A stretch of 64,000 nucleotides of DNA, taken from assembly GCA_001899445.1 (NCBI GenBank), contig MPOA01000006.1, positions 1 to 64,000 of the forward strand. The letters run 5' to 3'. The position numbers were made by a program, and so were the translations under genes. Numbering within the stretch: the first letter of the stretch is position 1; every line of letters begins with the position of its first letter. This stretch comes from Candidatus Desulfopertinax cowenii. GTDB lineage: Bacteria > Bacillota > Desulfotomaculia > Desulfotomaculales > Desulforudaceae. Under the pieces are notes generated by a model. It worked only from the letters and a program-made list of their open reading frames with translations. It ran no database searches and had not been told where the DNA came from. Below are positions 44,718 to 53,253 of the stretch, piece by piece.

Positions 44718-44743
44718 GGACGCGCGAAATGCGCGTCCTTAAA
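44718..44743 (+). terminator. likely rho-independent terminator
   Basis: An 8-bp GC-rich stem (GGACGCGC and GCGCGTCC, 44718-44738) with a GAAAT loop is followed by TTAAACTTT. It lies 46 bp after the carbohydrate-binding module gene and would end that transcript. The T-run is interrupted, so efficiency may be moderate. Confidence 0.6.
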
Positions 44744-44798
44744 CTTTGTGGCCGGCTGCTAAGCATGGTATGATGGCGCCGGGGTGTAGGCGACCGAA

Positions 44799-45440
44799 AT
44801 GTTTTTCTTTAATCCTTTCAGTTTCCGCCTGGTGCAGGCGGCGCGTGAACGGGTGGAAACCTTCCGCCGACTGCATCCCGGCCTTGACAACCGGCAACTC
44901 GCCCAGAAGCTGATCGCCGACCGGGCGAAACTGTGCGGCGTGATCGGTGCGCTCACCGCGCTGCCCGCCGTTAGCCCGGGAATCGGCACGGTGATTACGA
45001 TCCTTACCGGCGTGGCGGTGGACGTAATGGTTTTGAGCGTGGTACTATACCGCCTGACGCTGGAGTTGTCAATCCTGTACAGGCGCAACCCGTTTTCCGT
45101 GGAGGTCCAGAAGGAAGCCATCCGGGCCTTCAGCCTGGCGGCCGGCATAGATGCGGTCGGGAAAAAGGCCGCCCGGTTCACCGCCCGGCACCTGTCGAAC
45201 CAAGCGGCCGCCACCGGTTTGAACCGTCCGCTCATTTATCTCGGCCTGCGGGCCAGCCAGCGTTCGGTCCTCGGCCGGATCATTCCCCTACTGGGCGTGG
45301 TGGTTACCGGCGGGATCAACTTCCTGTTCGCCCGCTCCGTCGGCAACCGGATTCTCAAGTATTACGAGGGCGACGCCAAGGGCCGGGTCGGCCCCTGGAA
45401 AGGCCGGACCATCAATGCCGACTATCAGGTTACCCAGTAA
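44799..45440 (+). CDS. EcsC-like hypothetical protein
   Basis: A 213-residue protein with amphipathic helices and two hydrophobic stretches (near residues 47-75 and 160-185), the latter containing IPLLGVVVTGGINFLFARSVGNR. This resembles the C-terminal part of EcsC-family proteins, where that Gly-rich helix and Asn-Arg pair recur. Function unknown. It is separated from the previous gene by a terminator and converges with the rhomboid gene. Confidence 0.65.
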   Translation: MFFFNPFSFRLVQAARERVETFRRLHPGLDNRQLAQKLIADRAKLCGVIGALTALPAVSPGIGTVITILTGVAVDVMVLSVVLYRLTLELSILYRRNPFSVEVQKEAIRAFSLAAGIDAVGKKAARFTARHLSNQAAATGLNRPLIYLGLRASQRSVLGRIIPLLGVVVTGGINFLFARSVGNRILKYYEGDAKGRVGPWKGRTINADYQVTQ

Positions 45441-45446
45441 CCCCTT

Positions 45447-46136
45447 CTAGGTTTGTCTGAGCACCTTTGACCGGTCGGCGAGGATTTTGATGAGGACCAT
45501 TCCCGCCGCGAACCCGCCGACGTGCGCCCACCAGGCCACCATATTCTGGGCCCCGGCAATCCCGATTAACCCGTTTACCAGCTGCAGCCCGATCCAGAGG
45601 AACAGGAATAATACCGCCGGCAGTTCCATGAACGTGATGATGAACAGGAGCGGCACCAGGGCCAGCACCCGCGAGTGCGGGTAGGTTACGAAATACGCCC
45701 CCAAGACGCCGGCAACCGCGCCCGAGGCCCCGATGGTAGGGATCACCGACTGCGCGGCGCTAACGATGTGTGCCAGTCCCCCGGCCAATCCGGCCAGAAG
45801 GTAAAAAAGAAGGAATCTCCCCCGGCCCATGGTATCCTCCACGTTGTCTCCGAAAACCCACAGGTAGAGCATATTCCCCAGCACGTGGAACCACCCGCCG
45901 TGCAGGAATATGGAGGTGAACATGGGAATCCAGGTTTCGATGCTGAAGGGGGCCAGCACGAACATCTGAATCTGCAGCGCGGGGACGATGCCAAAGTTGG
46001 CAACCAGGTGCTGCAGTTGGGCGGGGGTTAACGACGCCTGGAAGACAAAAATCAGGATATTCACCACGATGATGGACACGGTGGCCACCGGGAAGCGGCG
46101 GGTCCGGATCGTATCCCGCAGCGGTATCAAGCCCAT
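45447..46136 (-). CDS. rhomboid-family intramembrane serine protease
   Basis: The 229-residue membrane protein has six helices and the rhomboid motifs: HGGWFHVLGNMLYLWVFGDNVED loop and helix, the catalytic Ser in IGASGAVAGVLGAY near residue 140 and the catalytic His in WWAHVGGFAAGM near residue 205. It should cleave membrane-spanning substrates within the bilayer. The substrate is unknown. The C-terminus meets the EcsC-like gene within 6 bp. Confidence 0.93.
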   Translation of the reverse strand: MGLIPLRDTIRTRRFPVATVSIIVVNILIFVFQASLTPAQLQHLVANFGIVPALQIQMFVLAPFSIETWIPMFTSIFLHGGWFHVLGNMLYLWVFGDNVEDTMGRGRFLLFYLLAGLAGGLAHIVSAAQSVIPTIGASGAVAGVLGAYFVTYPHSRVLALVPLLFIITFMELPAVLFLFLWIGLQLVNGLIGIAGAQNMVAWWAHVGGFAAGMVLIKILADRSKVLRQT

Positions 46137-46206
46137 TCCCCCTACTCATCCGGGCCGGCGGCGGCTCCGGAAACCCACCCGCCGGGCTAGTCCAGCGGGC
46201 ACGGTT

Positions 46207-47364
46207 TTACAAACTGCGTTTCAGAATGGCGGCCAGGTCCTGCCTGGTAGCCTTCCTAGAATTCGCGGCCAGCGAACTCGAGTCCATGGCTGCCTCCACG
46301 AGGTTCGGGATATCCTCCGCGATCAGTCCCAACGGACCCAACTTCTCCGGCAGCTTCAGCCGGTTCGTTAGCCGCCGGAGATAATGCACAAAACGCCCGG
46401 CGGCCTCGTGTTCCGGGACTCCCGCCGAAACCAGGCCGGCGTGCCGGGCCAACTCGGCGTACTCGCCCTCCACGACGGCCAGGTTGAACTCCGCCACGTA
46501 CGGCAGCAGTATCCCGCACACCAGCCCGTGCCCCAGACCATACCGCGTGCCGATCGGGTGGGCCAGGGCGTGCACCGCGCCGGCGCGCGCCACGTTGAGC
46601 GCCATCCCGGCCAGCATGCTGCCCAGGAGCATGCTCTCGCGGGCGTCCCGCCGGCCCGGCAACTTGTGGGCGGTGTAAAAGTTCTGGACGATCAGGCGCA
46701 CCGCCTCCCGGCTCAAGCTGCGGGTATAGGCGTTGGCCCAACGGGAGGTGTACGCCTCGACGGCGTGGGTCAGCGCGTCCATCCCGGTCTGGGCAGTTAA
46801 CTCGCGCGGCATTGACATGGTTAAAATGGGGTCCACAACGGCCACCCGGGGCAGCCAGCGGTCATTGCGAAGACTGCTCTTCTTCCCCGTCTCCGGGTCC
46901 ACCAGCACCACGCTCTGGGTTACCTCGGAACCGCTCCCGGCCGTGGTGGGCACGGCCACAAAGGGGAGACCGGGAGTAGTGATCTCCCGCCCGTGGAGGT
47001 ATTCCCGGGTTTCACCCTCCGCATGCCCAAGCCCCGCGATCGCCTTGGCCACGTCCAGTACGCTGCCACCGCCGACGCCGACGACCACCGCGCAGCTTTC
47101 CTCCCGGGCGCGCCGCCGGCCGGCATCCACCGTGGTGGTAACCGGCTCGGGGGACACCTCGTCGAACGCCACCGTTTCAATCCCGGCGACCGCCAGCGGC
47201 TGGGTGATCCTCTCAATGTTGCCCGACTGTTTCAAACTCTGCCGCCCGGTGACCAGCAGGATCCTCTTGCCCAGGGCAGCCACTTCCTCCCCCAGCCGGT
47301 AGGTGCTGCCGGGTCCGAACAAAATTCTCGCGGGCGCGTAGATGTCAAAGAGCAAAAACCTCAT
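46207..47364 (-). CDS. iron-containing alcohol dehydrogenase
   Basis: The 385-residue enzyme belongs to the group III (Fe-ADH) family. The dinucleotide-binding GVGGGSVLDVAKAIA segment is near residue 95, TTAGSGSEVT near residue 141, and the metal-binding region includes HALAHPIGTRYGLGHGL with its His residues near residue 265. It reduces aldehydes or oxidises alcohols with NAD(P)H; the exact substrate is open. A nitroreductase gene lies 25 bp upstream and may share its transcript. Confidence 0.93.
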   Translation of the reverse strand: MRFLLFDIYAPARILFGPGSTYRLGEEVAALGKRILLVTGRQSLKQSGNIERITQPLAVAGIETVAFDEVSPEPVTTTVDAGRRRAREESCAVVVGVGGGSVLDVAKAIAGLGHAEGETREYLHGREITTPGLPFVAVPTTAGSGSEVTQSVVLVDPETGKKSSLRNDRWLPRVAVVDPILTMSMPRELTAQTGMDALTHAVEAYTSRWANAYTRSLSREAVRLIVQNFYTAHKLPGRRDARESMLLGSMLAGMALNVARAGAVHALAHPIGTRYGLGHGLVCGILLPYVAEFNLAVVEGEYAELARHAGLVSAGVPEHEAAGRFVHYLRRLTNRLKLPEKLGPLGLIAEDIPNLVEAAMDSSSLAANSRKATRQDLAAILKRSL

Positions 47365-47389
47365 CCTCCTTGGCTTTTTGCTTTAAAGG

Positions 47390-47914
47390 CTAGGTAAAGG
47401 TCGTGACGTCCTCCAGGGCGCGGCGGGACGTCCGGTTTTCGGGTTCCTGTTCCGGGTAGCCCAAGGGGATCACGGCCACCGGTACTTGCGCCCTTGGAAT
47501 CCCCAGGCAGGCCGCCACCCGGTCCTCGTCAAACGCCCCCACCCAGCAACTGCCCAGTCCGGCCGCGGTGGCGGCTAACAGGATGTTCTGGGTGGCGGCG
47601 GCCGTGTCCTGCAGACAGTATAATTTACGTCCCCGCTCGCGGTAGCGAAACGCGGAACGGTCCGGTTCAGCGCAGACCACGATACAGACCGGCGCCCGCG
47701 CCACAAAGTCCTGGTTGAGCGCGGCCTGGGCCAGGCATCGCCGGGAACGGGCGTTCGTCACCACGTAAAAATGCCACGGCTGCAGGTTGCCGGCGCTGGG
47801 CGCCCACCGGGCCGCCTCGATGAGCTGGGTCAGGAGTTCGGTGGGAACGGGGTCGGGGCGAAAACGCCGGATCGAAGCGCGCCGTTTGATGTTCTCAAGC
47901 ACCGTGTCGAACAT
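47390..47914 (-). CDS. nitroreductase-family flavoprotein
   Basis: A 174-residue FMN enzyme with the N-terminal RRASIRRFRPDPVP signature, the WAPSAGNLQPWHFYVV segment near residue 38 and ATAAGLGSCWVGAFDEDRV near residue 115. The family reduces nitro compounds, quinones or flavins with NAD(P)H. It is on the same strand and close to the alcohol dehydrogenase, so both may serve redox balance or detoxification. Confidence 0.92.
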   Translation of the reverse strand: MFDTVLENIKRRASIRRFRPDPVPTELLTQLIEAARWAPSAGNLQPWHFYVVTNARSRRCLAQAALNQDFVARAPVCIVVCAEPDRSAFRYRERGRKLYCLQDTAAATQNILLAATAAGLGSCWVGAFDEDRVAACLGIPRAQVPVAVIPLGYPEQEPENRTSRRALEDVTTFT

Positions 47915-48052
47915 TGTTCACCATCCTCGAAGGAACGTCCGGATTTTACAAAACGATTCGAGGGTTCCGATATGCATTCTGGCAGGGCCAGCCGCATTTC
48001 AAGCAGACCGCTCATCCTAGTATCCTTCCGGAAGGGGTAACGAATACCCCGG

Positions 48053-48409
48053 TTAAACGCCGTCCGTCAACTCCAGCACGTCCCCCACCCGGCAGCCCGT
48101 TTCACGCAGCCGGTGCGCCTGGAGTTCCACCGCACAATGGGCGCGGGTAACCACCGGCGTCAGGCGGAAGGGACACAAGTTATGCACCAGGTGTACCACC
48201 CGCCACTCCCGGTCCAGAAAGGCCACGTCGATGGCGAACCGCATGAAGAAGGTGTGCACGCTGCGGCAGGGCACAATCACCAACGCTTCCCCGGGGGGAA
48301 GCGCGCGGCGGCCAAGCAGTCCCACCAGCCGGGTCCGGAAGGTGTTCGCGTACCGGACATGCCGGGCCAGCACCCGGCCGCGCGTAAGATTTACCAACAC
48401 CGTAACCAA
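48053..48409 (-). CDS. DUF192 protein
   Basis: A 118-residue protein of the DUF192/COG1430 family: ANTFRTRLVGLLGRRAL near residue 22, the HTFFMRFAIDVAFLDREWRVV core near residue 52 and an RAHCAVEL segment near the end. Proteins of this family are small beta-rich and of unknown function, sometimes secreted; this one has no signal peptide. It follows gpsA by 15 bp. Confidence 0.88.
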   Translation of the reverse strand: MVTVLVNLTRGRVLARHVRYANTFRTRLVGLLGRRALPPGEALVIVPCRSVHTFFMRFAIDVAFLDREWRVVHLVHNLCPFRLTPVVTRAHCAVELQAHRLRETGCRVGDVLELTDGV

Positions 48410-48424
48410 CCGCCTTTCCCGCCG

Positions 48425-49471
48425 TCAGGACCTTCTCCTGGACCAGGAGACCTCGAACCCGGCCACTTCCTCGATTTCCCGGGTCCGGCCCCGCCCCATC
48501 AGGTTTTTGACACCCTCCGCCGGCGCTAGCCCCTCGAAGAGCACCCGGTAGGTTTGATCCGTAATGGGCATCTCCACCTGATGTTCCCGGGACAGCAGGT
48601 ACGCCGCCCGGGTGGTGCGCACACCCTCGACCACCATCCGGACGGACTCCAGGGCCTGCGCCACCGATTTGCCGCGCCCGATTTCCATCCCGGCCCGCCG
48701 GTTGCGGCTGTGCCAGCTGGTACAGGTGACAATCAGGTCCCCCACCCCGGCCAGCCCACCGAAGGTGAGCGGATTGGCGCCCATCCGGACGCCCAGCCGG
48801 GTGATTTCGGCTAAGCCCCGGGTCATCAGCGCCGCCTTGGCATTATCACCGAACCCAAGTCCGTCGGAAATGCCCGTACCCAGGGCGATGATGTTTTTCA
48901 GCGCCCCGCCCAGTTCTACACCCACGATATCCGGGTTGGTGTACACCCGGAAAGTGGGGGCCATCAGCGTCTCCTGCACGTATTCCGCCGTCTCCTGGTG
49001 AGGCGAGGACGCCACTACCGCCGTGGGCATGCCGCGGCCCACTTCCTCGGCATGGCTCGGTCCGGACAGGGTGACGTAACGGCGGAGGTTTTTTTCGCCC
49101 GTGACCTGACTGAACACTTCGGACATGCGGAGCAGGGTATCCTCCTCGATTCCCTTGGCTACGTTCACCACGATCGTCTCCGGGGGCACCACGGGCCAGG
49201 TGGCAGCCAGCGTGCTCCGGAAAGCATGGGACGGCACGGCGTAAATCACCAGGGCTGCCCCCGCCAGGACTTCCCTGGTGCCCGTACCGACCGTGACCGC
49301 TTCCGGGATCGGCACTCCCGGGAGGTATTCCTTGTTCTCGCGCTCGGTTTCGAGAACCCGGACCAGTTCGGTGCGCCGGGCCCAGAGGGAAACGGCGTAA
49401 CCGTTTTTCGCCAGCAGCACGGCTAGCGCCGTGCCCCAGCTACCGGCTCCGAGTATCGCTACCTTAGGCAT
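48425..49471 (-). CDS. gpsA: glycerol-3-phosphate dehydrogenase [NAD(P)+]
   Basis: GpsA reduces dihydroxyacetone phosphate to sn-glycerol 3-phosphate, the backbone for phospholipids. The 348-residue product has the N-terminal Rossmann motif [16 protein letters not shown], a [16 protein letters not shown] segment and the catalytic Lys in the [11 protein letters not shown] motif near residue 190. The ATG at 49471 has GGGAGGG upstream. It works in one pathway with PlsY, encoded 3.7 kb away in the same direction. Confidence 0.95.
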   Translation of the reverse strand: MPKVAILGAGSWGTALAVLLAKNGYAVSLWARRTELVRVLETERENKEYLPGVPIPEAVTVGTGTREVLAGAALVIYAVPSHAFRSTLAATWPVVPPETIVVNVAKGIEEDTLLRMSEVFSQVTGEKNLRRYVTLSGPSHAEEVGRGMPTAVVASSPHQETAEYVQETLMAPTFRVYTNPDIVGVELGGALKNIIALGTGISDGLGFGDNAKAALMTRGLAEITRLGVRMGANPLTFGGLAGVGDLIVTCTSWHSRNRRAGMEIGRGKSVAQALESVRMVVEGVRTTRAAYLLSREHQVEMPITDQTYRVLFEGLAPAEGVKNLMGRGRTREIEEVAGFEVSWSRRRS

Positions 49472-49510
49472 GGTAACCCTCCCCCGAAAACAGACCCGCT
49501 TTTCATTACC

Positions 49511-49535
49511 CACCTGAGCGGTGATTAATCACCGC
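49511..49535 (-). repeat. dispersed hairpin element, copy 2
   Basis: CACCTGAGCG (49511-49520) leads into the perfect 18-bp palindrome GCGGTGATTAATCACCGC (49518-49535), in the gap between purQ and gpsA. It matches the element at 42520-42543 in flank and shape. On the minus strand it is followed by AGGTGG and an ATG opening a 15-codon leader that ends inside gpsA. Confidence 0.55.
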
Positions 49536-49545
49536 GAGCTACTCC

Positions 49546-50319
49546 TTACATCTCCCGGGCGTAACGGACGGCGTTGGTAAACAGGGCCAATCCGTCTGGT
49601 TCGCCGCTTAGTCCCCGGCGCCAGTTCGGATGGTGGGTGGTTTCCACAAACCGCTCCGGGTGCGGCATCAACCCAAGCACCAGGCCCGACGGGTCGGTAA
49701 TACCGGCGATGGCGTTCAGCGAACCGTTGGGGTTGTCCGGATAGGCCGTGGTCGGTGCGCCGTCGCGGTCAACGTACCGAAACACCACCTGGCCGGCGGC
49801 CTCCAGGTCCTCCAGGACCGGACGGGGGGCGTAGAATTTGCCCTCGCCGTGGGCCACCTGGTAGGTCACCGTCCGGCCGACCAGCCCGCGGGTAAAGATG
49901 GAGTCCCCCTCCACCCGCATCCTGATCCACCGGCACTCGAAGCGCCCGCTGTCGTTGGCCATCAGGGCGGCGGAAATGGCCCCGATGCGGGCGTAGGGCA
50001 ACAGCCCCGTCCGCACCAGCACCTGAAAGCCGTTGCAAATCCCCAAAACGGGGCGGCCCCGCGCCACGAAATCCGCCAGTGCTTCCCGCAGGAACGAGGT
50101 CAGCTCCACCGCCAGGATCTTGCCGGAATGCACATCGTCACCGTACGAAAAACCCCCGGGAATAACCAGTACCCCGAAGTCAGCGAGTTTCTGGCTACCG
50201 GAGCGCAATTCGTTCACGTGCACCAACCGGGGCGCCCCGGCGCACTTTTCAAAGGCCCAGGCCGTCTCCACGTCGCAGTTGGTCCCGTCGGTATGCAATA
50301 CACAGACCGGGGGTTTCAT
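49546..50319 (-). CDS. purQ: phosphoribosylformylglycinamidine synthase, glutaminase subunit
   Basis: PurQ releases ammonia from glutamine for the fourth step of purine synthesis, acting with PurL. The 257-residue product has the class I glutaminase triad: Cys in GICNGFQVLVRTGLL near residue 98, and His and Glu in LGLMPHPERFVE near residue 230. It is about 30 residues longer than the common 225-residue PurQ. The ATG at 50319 lies 4 bp inside the purL stop region (ATGA overlap), showing coupling. Confidence 0.94.
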   Translation of the reverse strand: MKPPVCVLHTDGTNCDVETAWAFEKCAGAPRLVHVNELRSGSQKLADFGVLVIPGGFSYGDDVHSGKILAVELTSFLREALADFVARGRPVLGICNGFQVLVRTGLLPYARIGAISAALMANDSGRFECRWIRMRVEGDSIFTRGLVGRTVTYQVAHGEGKFYAPRPVLEDLEAAGQVVFRYVDRDGAPTTAYPDNPNGSLNAIAGITDPSGLVLGLMPHPERFVETTHHPNWRRGLSGEPDGLALFTNAVRYAREM

Positions 50320-53162
50320 GCACCGAACACCTCTTTTAGGGGCTGCTGCCATCTCTTTTTCAAGAAATCCAGGGGTATCTCAAAGAGCCGTTCTCCACCA
50401 GCGCAGGCCGAAACGGCACGCTCCGGCACGGTTTCTCCGAGTACCTGGTACGGCACCTCGGCGAAAACCGACGCCGGATTGCGTCCGGCCACCATTTCCA
50501 CTACGAAACAGCCGGCGGTCTCGTTGAACAGGAAAAAATCCGGCCGGACGCCGCCCGGTAGAGTGAGCCGCACCCCGCACCCACCGCCGAAAGCCATCTC
50601 AGCCACCGCCGCGGCTAGGCCCCCCTCGCTGACATCGTGACAGGACACCACATCCCCCCGGCGGATCGCCCGGTGTATCGCCTGGAACACGGCCCGCAGG
50701 GCGGTCAGGTCGATTTCCGGAATGCTGCAGCCCAAGAACCCGTAGAGATCGTAATAAACGGAACCGGCCATCTGCTTTGGGTCGCGTTGTCCAACCAATA
50801 CCAGGGTGCTTCCCGGCTGCTTGAAGTCCGCCGACACCGTGCACCGCACGTCGGGCAGGCGCCCGAACGCCGAAACGCAGAGCACAGGCGGGATTCGAAT
50901 GGTGAAGCCGTCCCTGGTCTGGTAGGTGCTGGAAAGACTGTCCTTGCCCGAAATGAAAGGCATATTCAGCGCCCGCGAAAAGTCCACGCAGGCATCCACC
51001 GCCCGGTCCAGGGCACCAAGCCGTTCCTCGTCCGGAACGGGCCAGATGAAATTATCAATGAGGGCGATCCCGGACGGGTCGGCACCCACGGCCACCGCGT
51101 TGGCCACCGCCTCGGCAGCGGCCCACAGCCCGCCGTGGTACGGATCGATCAGGTTCAGTACCGGGTTCAGGCCGTGGGCGATTACCAGCCCGTAAGGTTT
51201 GCCCGGGATCGGGGTGAGTACCGCCGCATCGTTAGGCGCGTCCAACTCTACCCCGCCCAGGGGCGGCAGGGCGTTGGTGCCCTGGACTCCGTGATCGTAC
51301 ACGCGGACGATAGGTTCCCGGGAACAGACGTTCAGGTGGGCCATGACCTGGCCGTACGTTTCCATCCAGCCCGAAGCGTCCCGGGGCGGATCCAGTTCCG
51401 GCTCCGGGTGTTCCGGGCGTTTCCACTCGGCCCGCAGCACCCGCTGGGGCAGTCCGTCGTGCAGGAAGGACATCTCCAGGTCGAGCACCACTTCCCCGTC
51501 GTAGGTGGCGCGGAAGCGCCGGTCACCGGTGAACCGGCCCAGGACGGTGGCCTCCACGTTCAGTCCGCGGCAGATCTCCATGAACGGTTCCAAATTCTCC
51601 GGGGCCACCGCCAGCACCATGCGCTCCTGGCTCTCCGACAGCAGGATCTCCCAGGGCGCCAGGCCCGAATACTTCAGGGGCGCGCGGTCGAGGGCGATCA
51701 CCGCCCCGGTGTCGGCGCCCATTTCCCCCACGGCCGACGCGAATCCGCCGGCGCCGCAGTCAGTAATCGCCTGGATGAGCCCCCGATCGCGCGCCGCCAG
51801 GATGGCATCACTCAACCGTTTTTCCTCGATGGGGTGCCCGATCTGCACCGCCTGGGCGTTGACGTCGCTGGTGCGCTCCGTCATGGCGGCACTGGAAAAA
51901 GTGGCGCCGTGGATGCCGTCGCGGCCGGTGCGCCCCCCGATGACCACCACCAGGTCGCCCTTCCGGGGCGCCCCCTTCCGGCAGCGGTCCTCGGGCAGGA
52001 TACCGTAAGCCCCGACGATCACCGTGGGTTTTGCCCGGAAGTCCCGGTGGAAGTGCAGCGAACCGTTGTTGGTGGGGATGCCCATCCGGTTCCCATAATC
52101 CCGCACGCCGGCCACCACCCGGCGCAACAGGTAGTGCGGGTGTAAACATCCCGGCGGGATATCGTCCCACGGGGTATCCGGCGGGGCGAAACAGAACATG
52201 TCGGTGGACGCGATCACTCGGGCGCCCTGGCCGGTGCCCATGACGTCCCGGAAGACGCCGCCGCTGCCGGTGGCCGCACCTCCGTAGGGTTCAATGGCCG
52301 AGGGCGAATTGTGGGTCTCCACCTTGCCGCAGACCGCCCAGCCGTCGTAAAAGGCGAACACGCCCGAGTTATCCACGAAGGCCGAGCGCACCAGGGGATG
52401 ATCAATGGCCGCGGTGGCCTCCTGCAGTCGTTTCAATAGCGGTTTCTTTTCCTGGCCATCAACAATGAGCCGGGCTTTGAAGGTCTTATGCGCACAGTGC
52501 TCCGACCAGGTTTGCGCCAGGATCTCCACCTCGCAGTCGGTGGGGTCCCGACCGAGGCGGTGGAAATACTCCTGGATGAGCCGCATCTCCTCCAGGCTCA
52601 AAAACAACTTGTCCCGGCTGAGGTCCATCAGTTGACTATCGATCATCCCCCGCAGCGGGATGATGTTGGTGGGTCTGGGCACACCGGACAGGTGCAGGGT
52701 CTGCGGCTTTTCGGTCACCACGTGCTGAATGGTGGCGTTCACCAAAAGCCTGCGGGTGATCAGCTCGATCTCACCGGGGGTGACCGGACCGTAAAAGGCG
52801 TACTCCCAGCTGGAGTCGGCGGCTTCCAGGTGCTTGAGGCCCAGGTCCCGGGCGGCCTTAACCAACGAAGCCGCCTCGGGGTTCATCACTCCCGGCTTGT
52901 AGGCCACTTCGAGAAGGTAGCTGGCGTCCGTGATCAGCGGCCGGTTCAGGGCGTACTCCTGGAAAATGTCCTCCCACAGCAGGTTTTTCGCCAGGAACTC
53001 GGCCTCCCCGGGGGTCAGGCCCTCAAAACGGAAAACCCGGGCGGTGCGTACCTTCCGGACGCTCTCAATCCCCAGGGACGAACGGATTTCGTAGAGCACC
53101 TCTTCCCCGGCGGGATCGGCAAGTTCCGGCTTGAGGCACGTACGGATCTCCTGTAACGGCAA
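50316..53162 (-). CDS. purL: phosphoribosylformylglycinamidine synthase PurL with N-terminal PurS-like repeats
   Basis: The 948-residue protein converts FGAR to FGAM with ATP and ammonia. A PurL core from about residue 185 on has the AIR-synthase pattern (EILAQTWSEHCAHKTFKA, VETHNSPSAIEPYGGAATGSGGVFRD, later SGKDSLSSTY and CHDVSEGGLAAAVAEMAFGGG). Ahead of it lie two regions that each resemble PurS: KPELADPAGEEVLYEI with RVFRFEGLTPGEAEF, then KPGVMNPEAASLVKAA with YAFYGPVTPGEIEL. The usual small PurS protein is thus fused in duplicate. The TTG at 53162 has GGGAGGGAG upstream; a GTG ten codons earlier is possible. purQ follows by 4-bp overlap. Confidence 0.9.
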   Translation of the reverse strand: MPLQEIRTCLKPELADPAGEEVLYEIRSSLGIESVRKVRTARVFRFEGLTPGEAEFLAKNLLWEDIFQEYALNRPLITDASYLLEVAYKPGVMNPEAASLVKAARDLGLKHLEAADSSWEYAFYGPVTPGEIELITRRLLVNATIQHVVTEKPQTLHLSGVPRPTNIIPLRGMIDSQLMDLSRDKLFLSLEEMRLIQEYFHRLGRDPTDCEVEILAQTWSEHCAHKTFKARLIVDGQEKKPLLKRLQEATAAIDHPLVRSAFVDNSGVFAFYDGWAVCGKVETHNSPSAIEPYGGAATGSGGVFRDVMGTGQGARVIASTDMFCFAPPDTPWDDIPPGCLHPHYLLRRVVAGVRDYGNRMGIPTNNGSLHFHRDFRAKPTVIVGAYGILPEDRCRKGAPRKGDLVVVIGGRTGRDGIHGATFSSAAMTERTSDVNAQAVQIGHPIEEKRLSDAILAARDRGLIQAITDCGAGGFASAVGEMGADTGAVIALDRAPLKYSGLAPWEILLSESQERMVLAVAPENLEPFMEICRGLNVEATVLGRFTGDRRFRATYDGEVVLDLEMSFLHDGLPQRVLRAEWKRPEHPEPELDPPRDASGWMETYGQVMAHLNVCSREPIVRVYDHGVQGTNALPPLGGVELDAPNDAAVLTPIPGKPYGLVIAHGLNPVLNLIDPYHGGLWAAAEAVANAVAVGADPSGIALIDNFIWPVPDEERLGALDRAVDACVDFSRALNMPFISGKDSLSSTYQTRDGFTIRIPPVLCVSAFGRLPDVRCTVSADFKQPGSTLVLVGQRDPKQMAGSVYYDLYGFLGCSIPEIDLTALRAVFQAIHRAIRRGDVVSCHDVSEGGLAAAVAEMAFGGGCGVRLTLPGGVRPDFFLFNETAGCFVVEMVAGRNPASVFAEVPYQVLGETVPERAVSACAGGERLFEIPLDFLKKRWQQPLKEVFGA

Positions 53163-53253
53163 TTGTTGCTCCCTCCCGCTCGATTGTAACACGGCCGGGA
53201 CTTCCTTTTCTACCTTCCACGGCCATTGTTGCTCCCTCCCGCTTGACTGTAAC
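53156..53253 (-). repeat. 63-bp-offset tandem duplication at the plsY/purL junction
   Basis: A stretch of about 35 bp containing the identical 19-bp core ATTGTTGCTCCCTCCCGCT occurs at 53162-53180 and again at 53225-53243, with similar flanks. On the minus strand the core carries GGGAGGGAG, the purL ribosome site. The left copy serves purL; the right copy lies in the last codons of plsY. Confidence 0.8.

Noticed and set aside
50637-52145. A 502-codon open frame on the plus strand opposite purL
   Set aside because: purL is certain on the other strand; the frame is an artefact of third-position GC.
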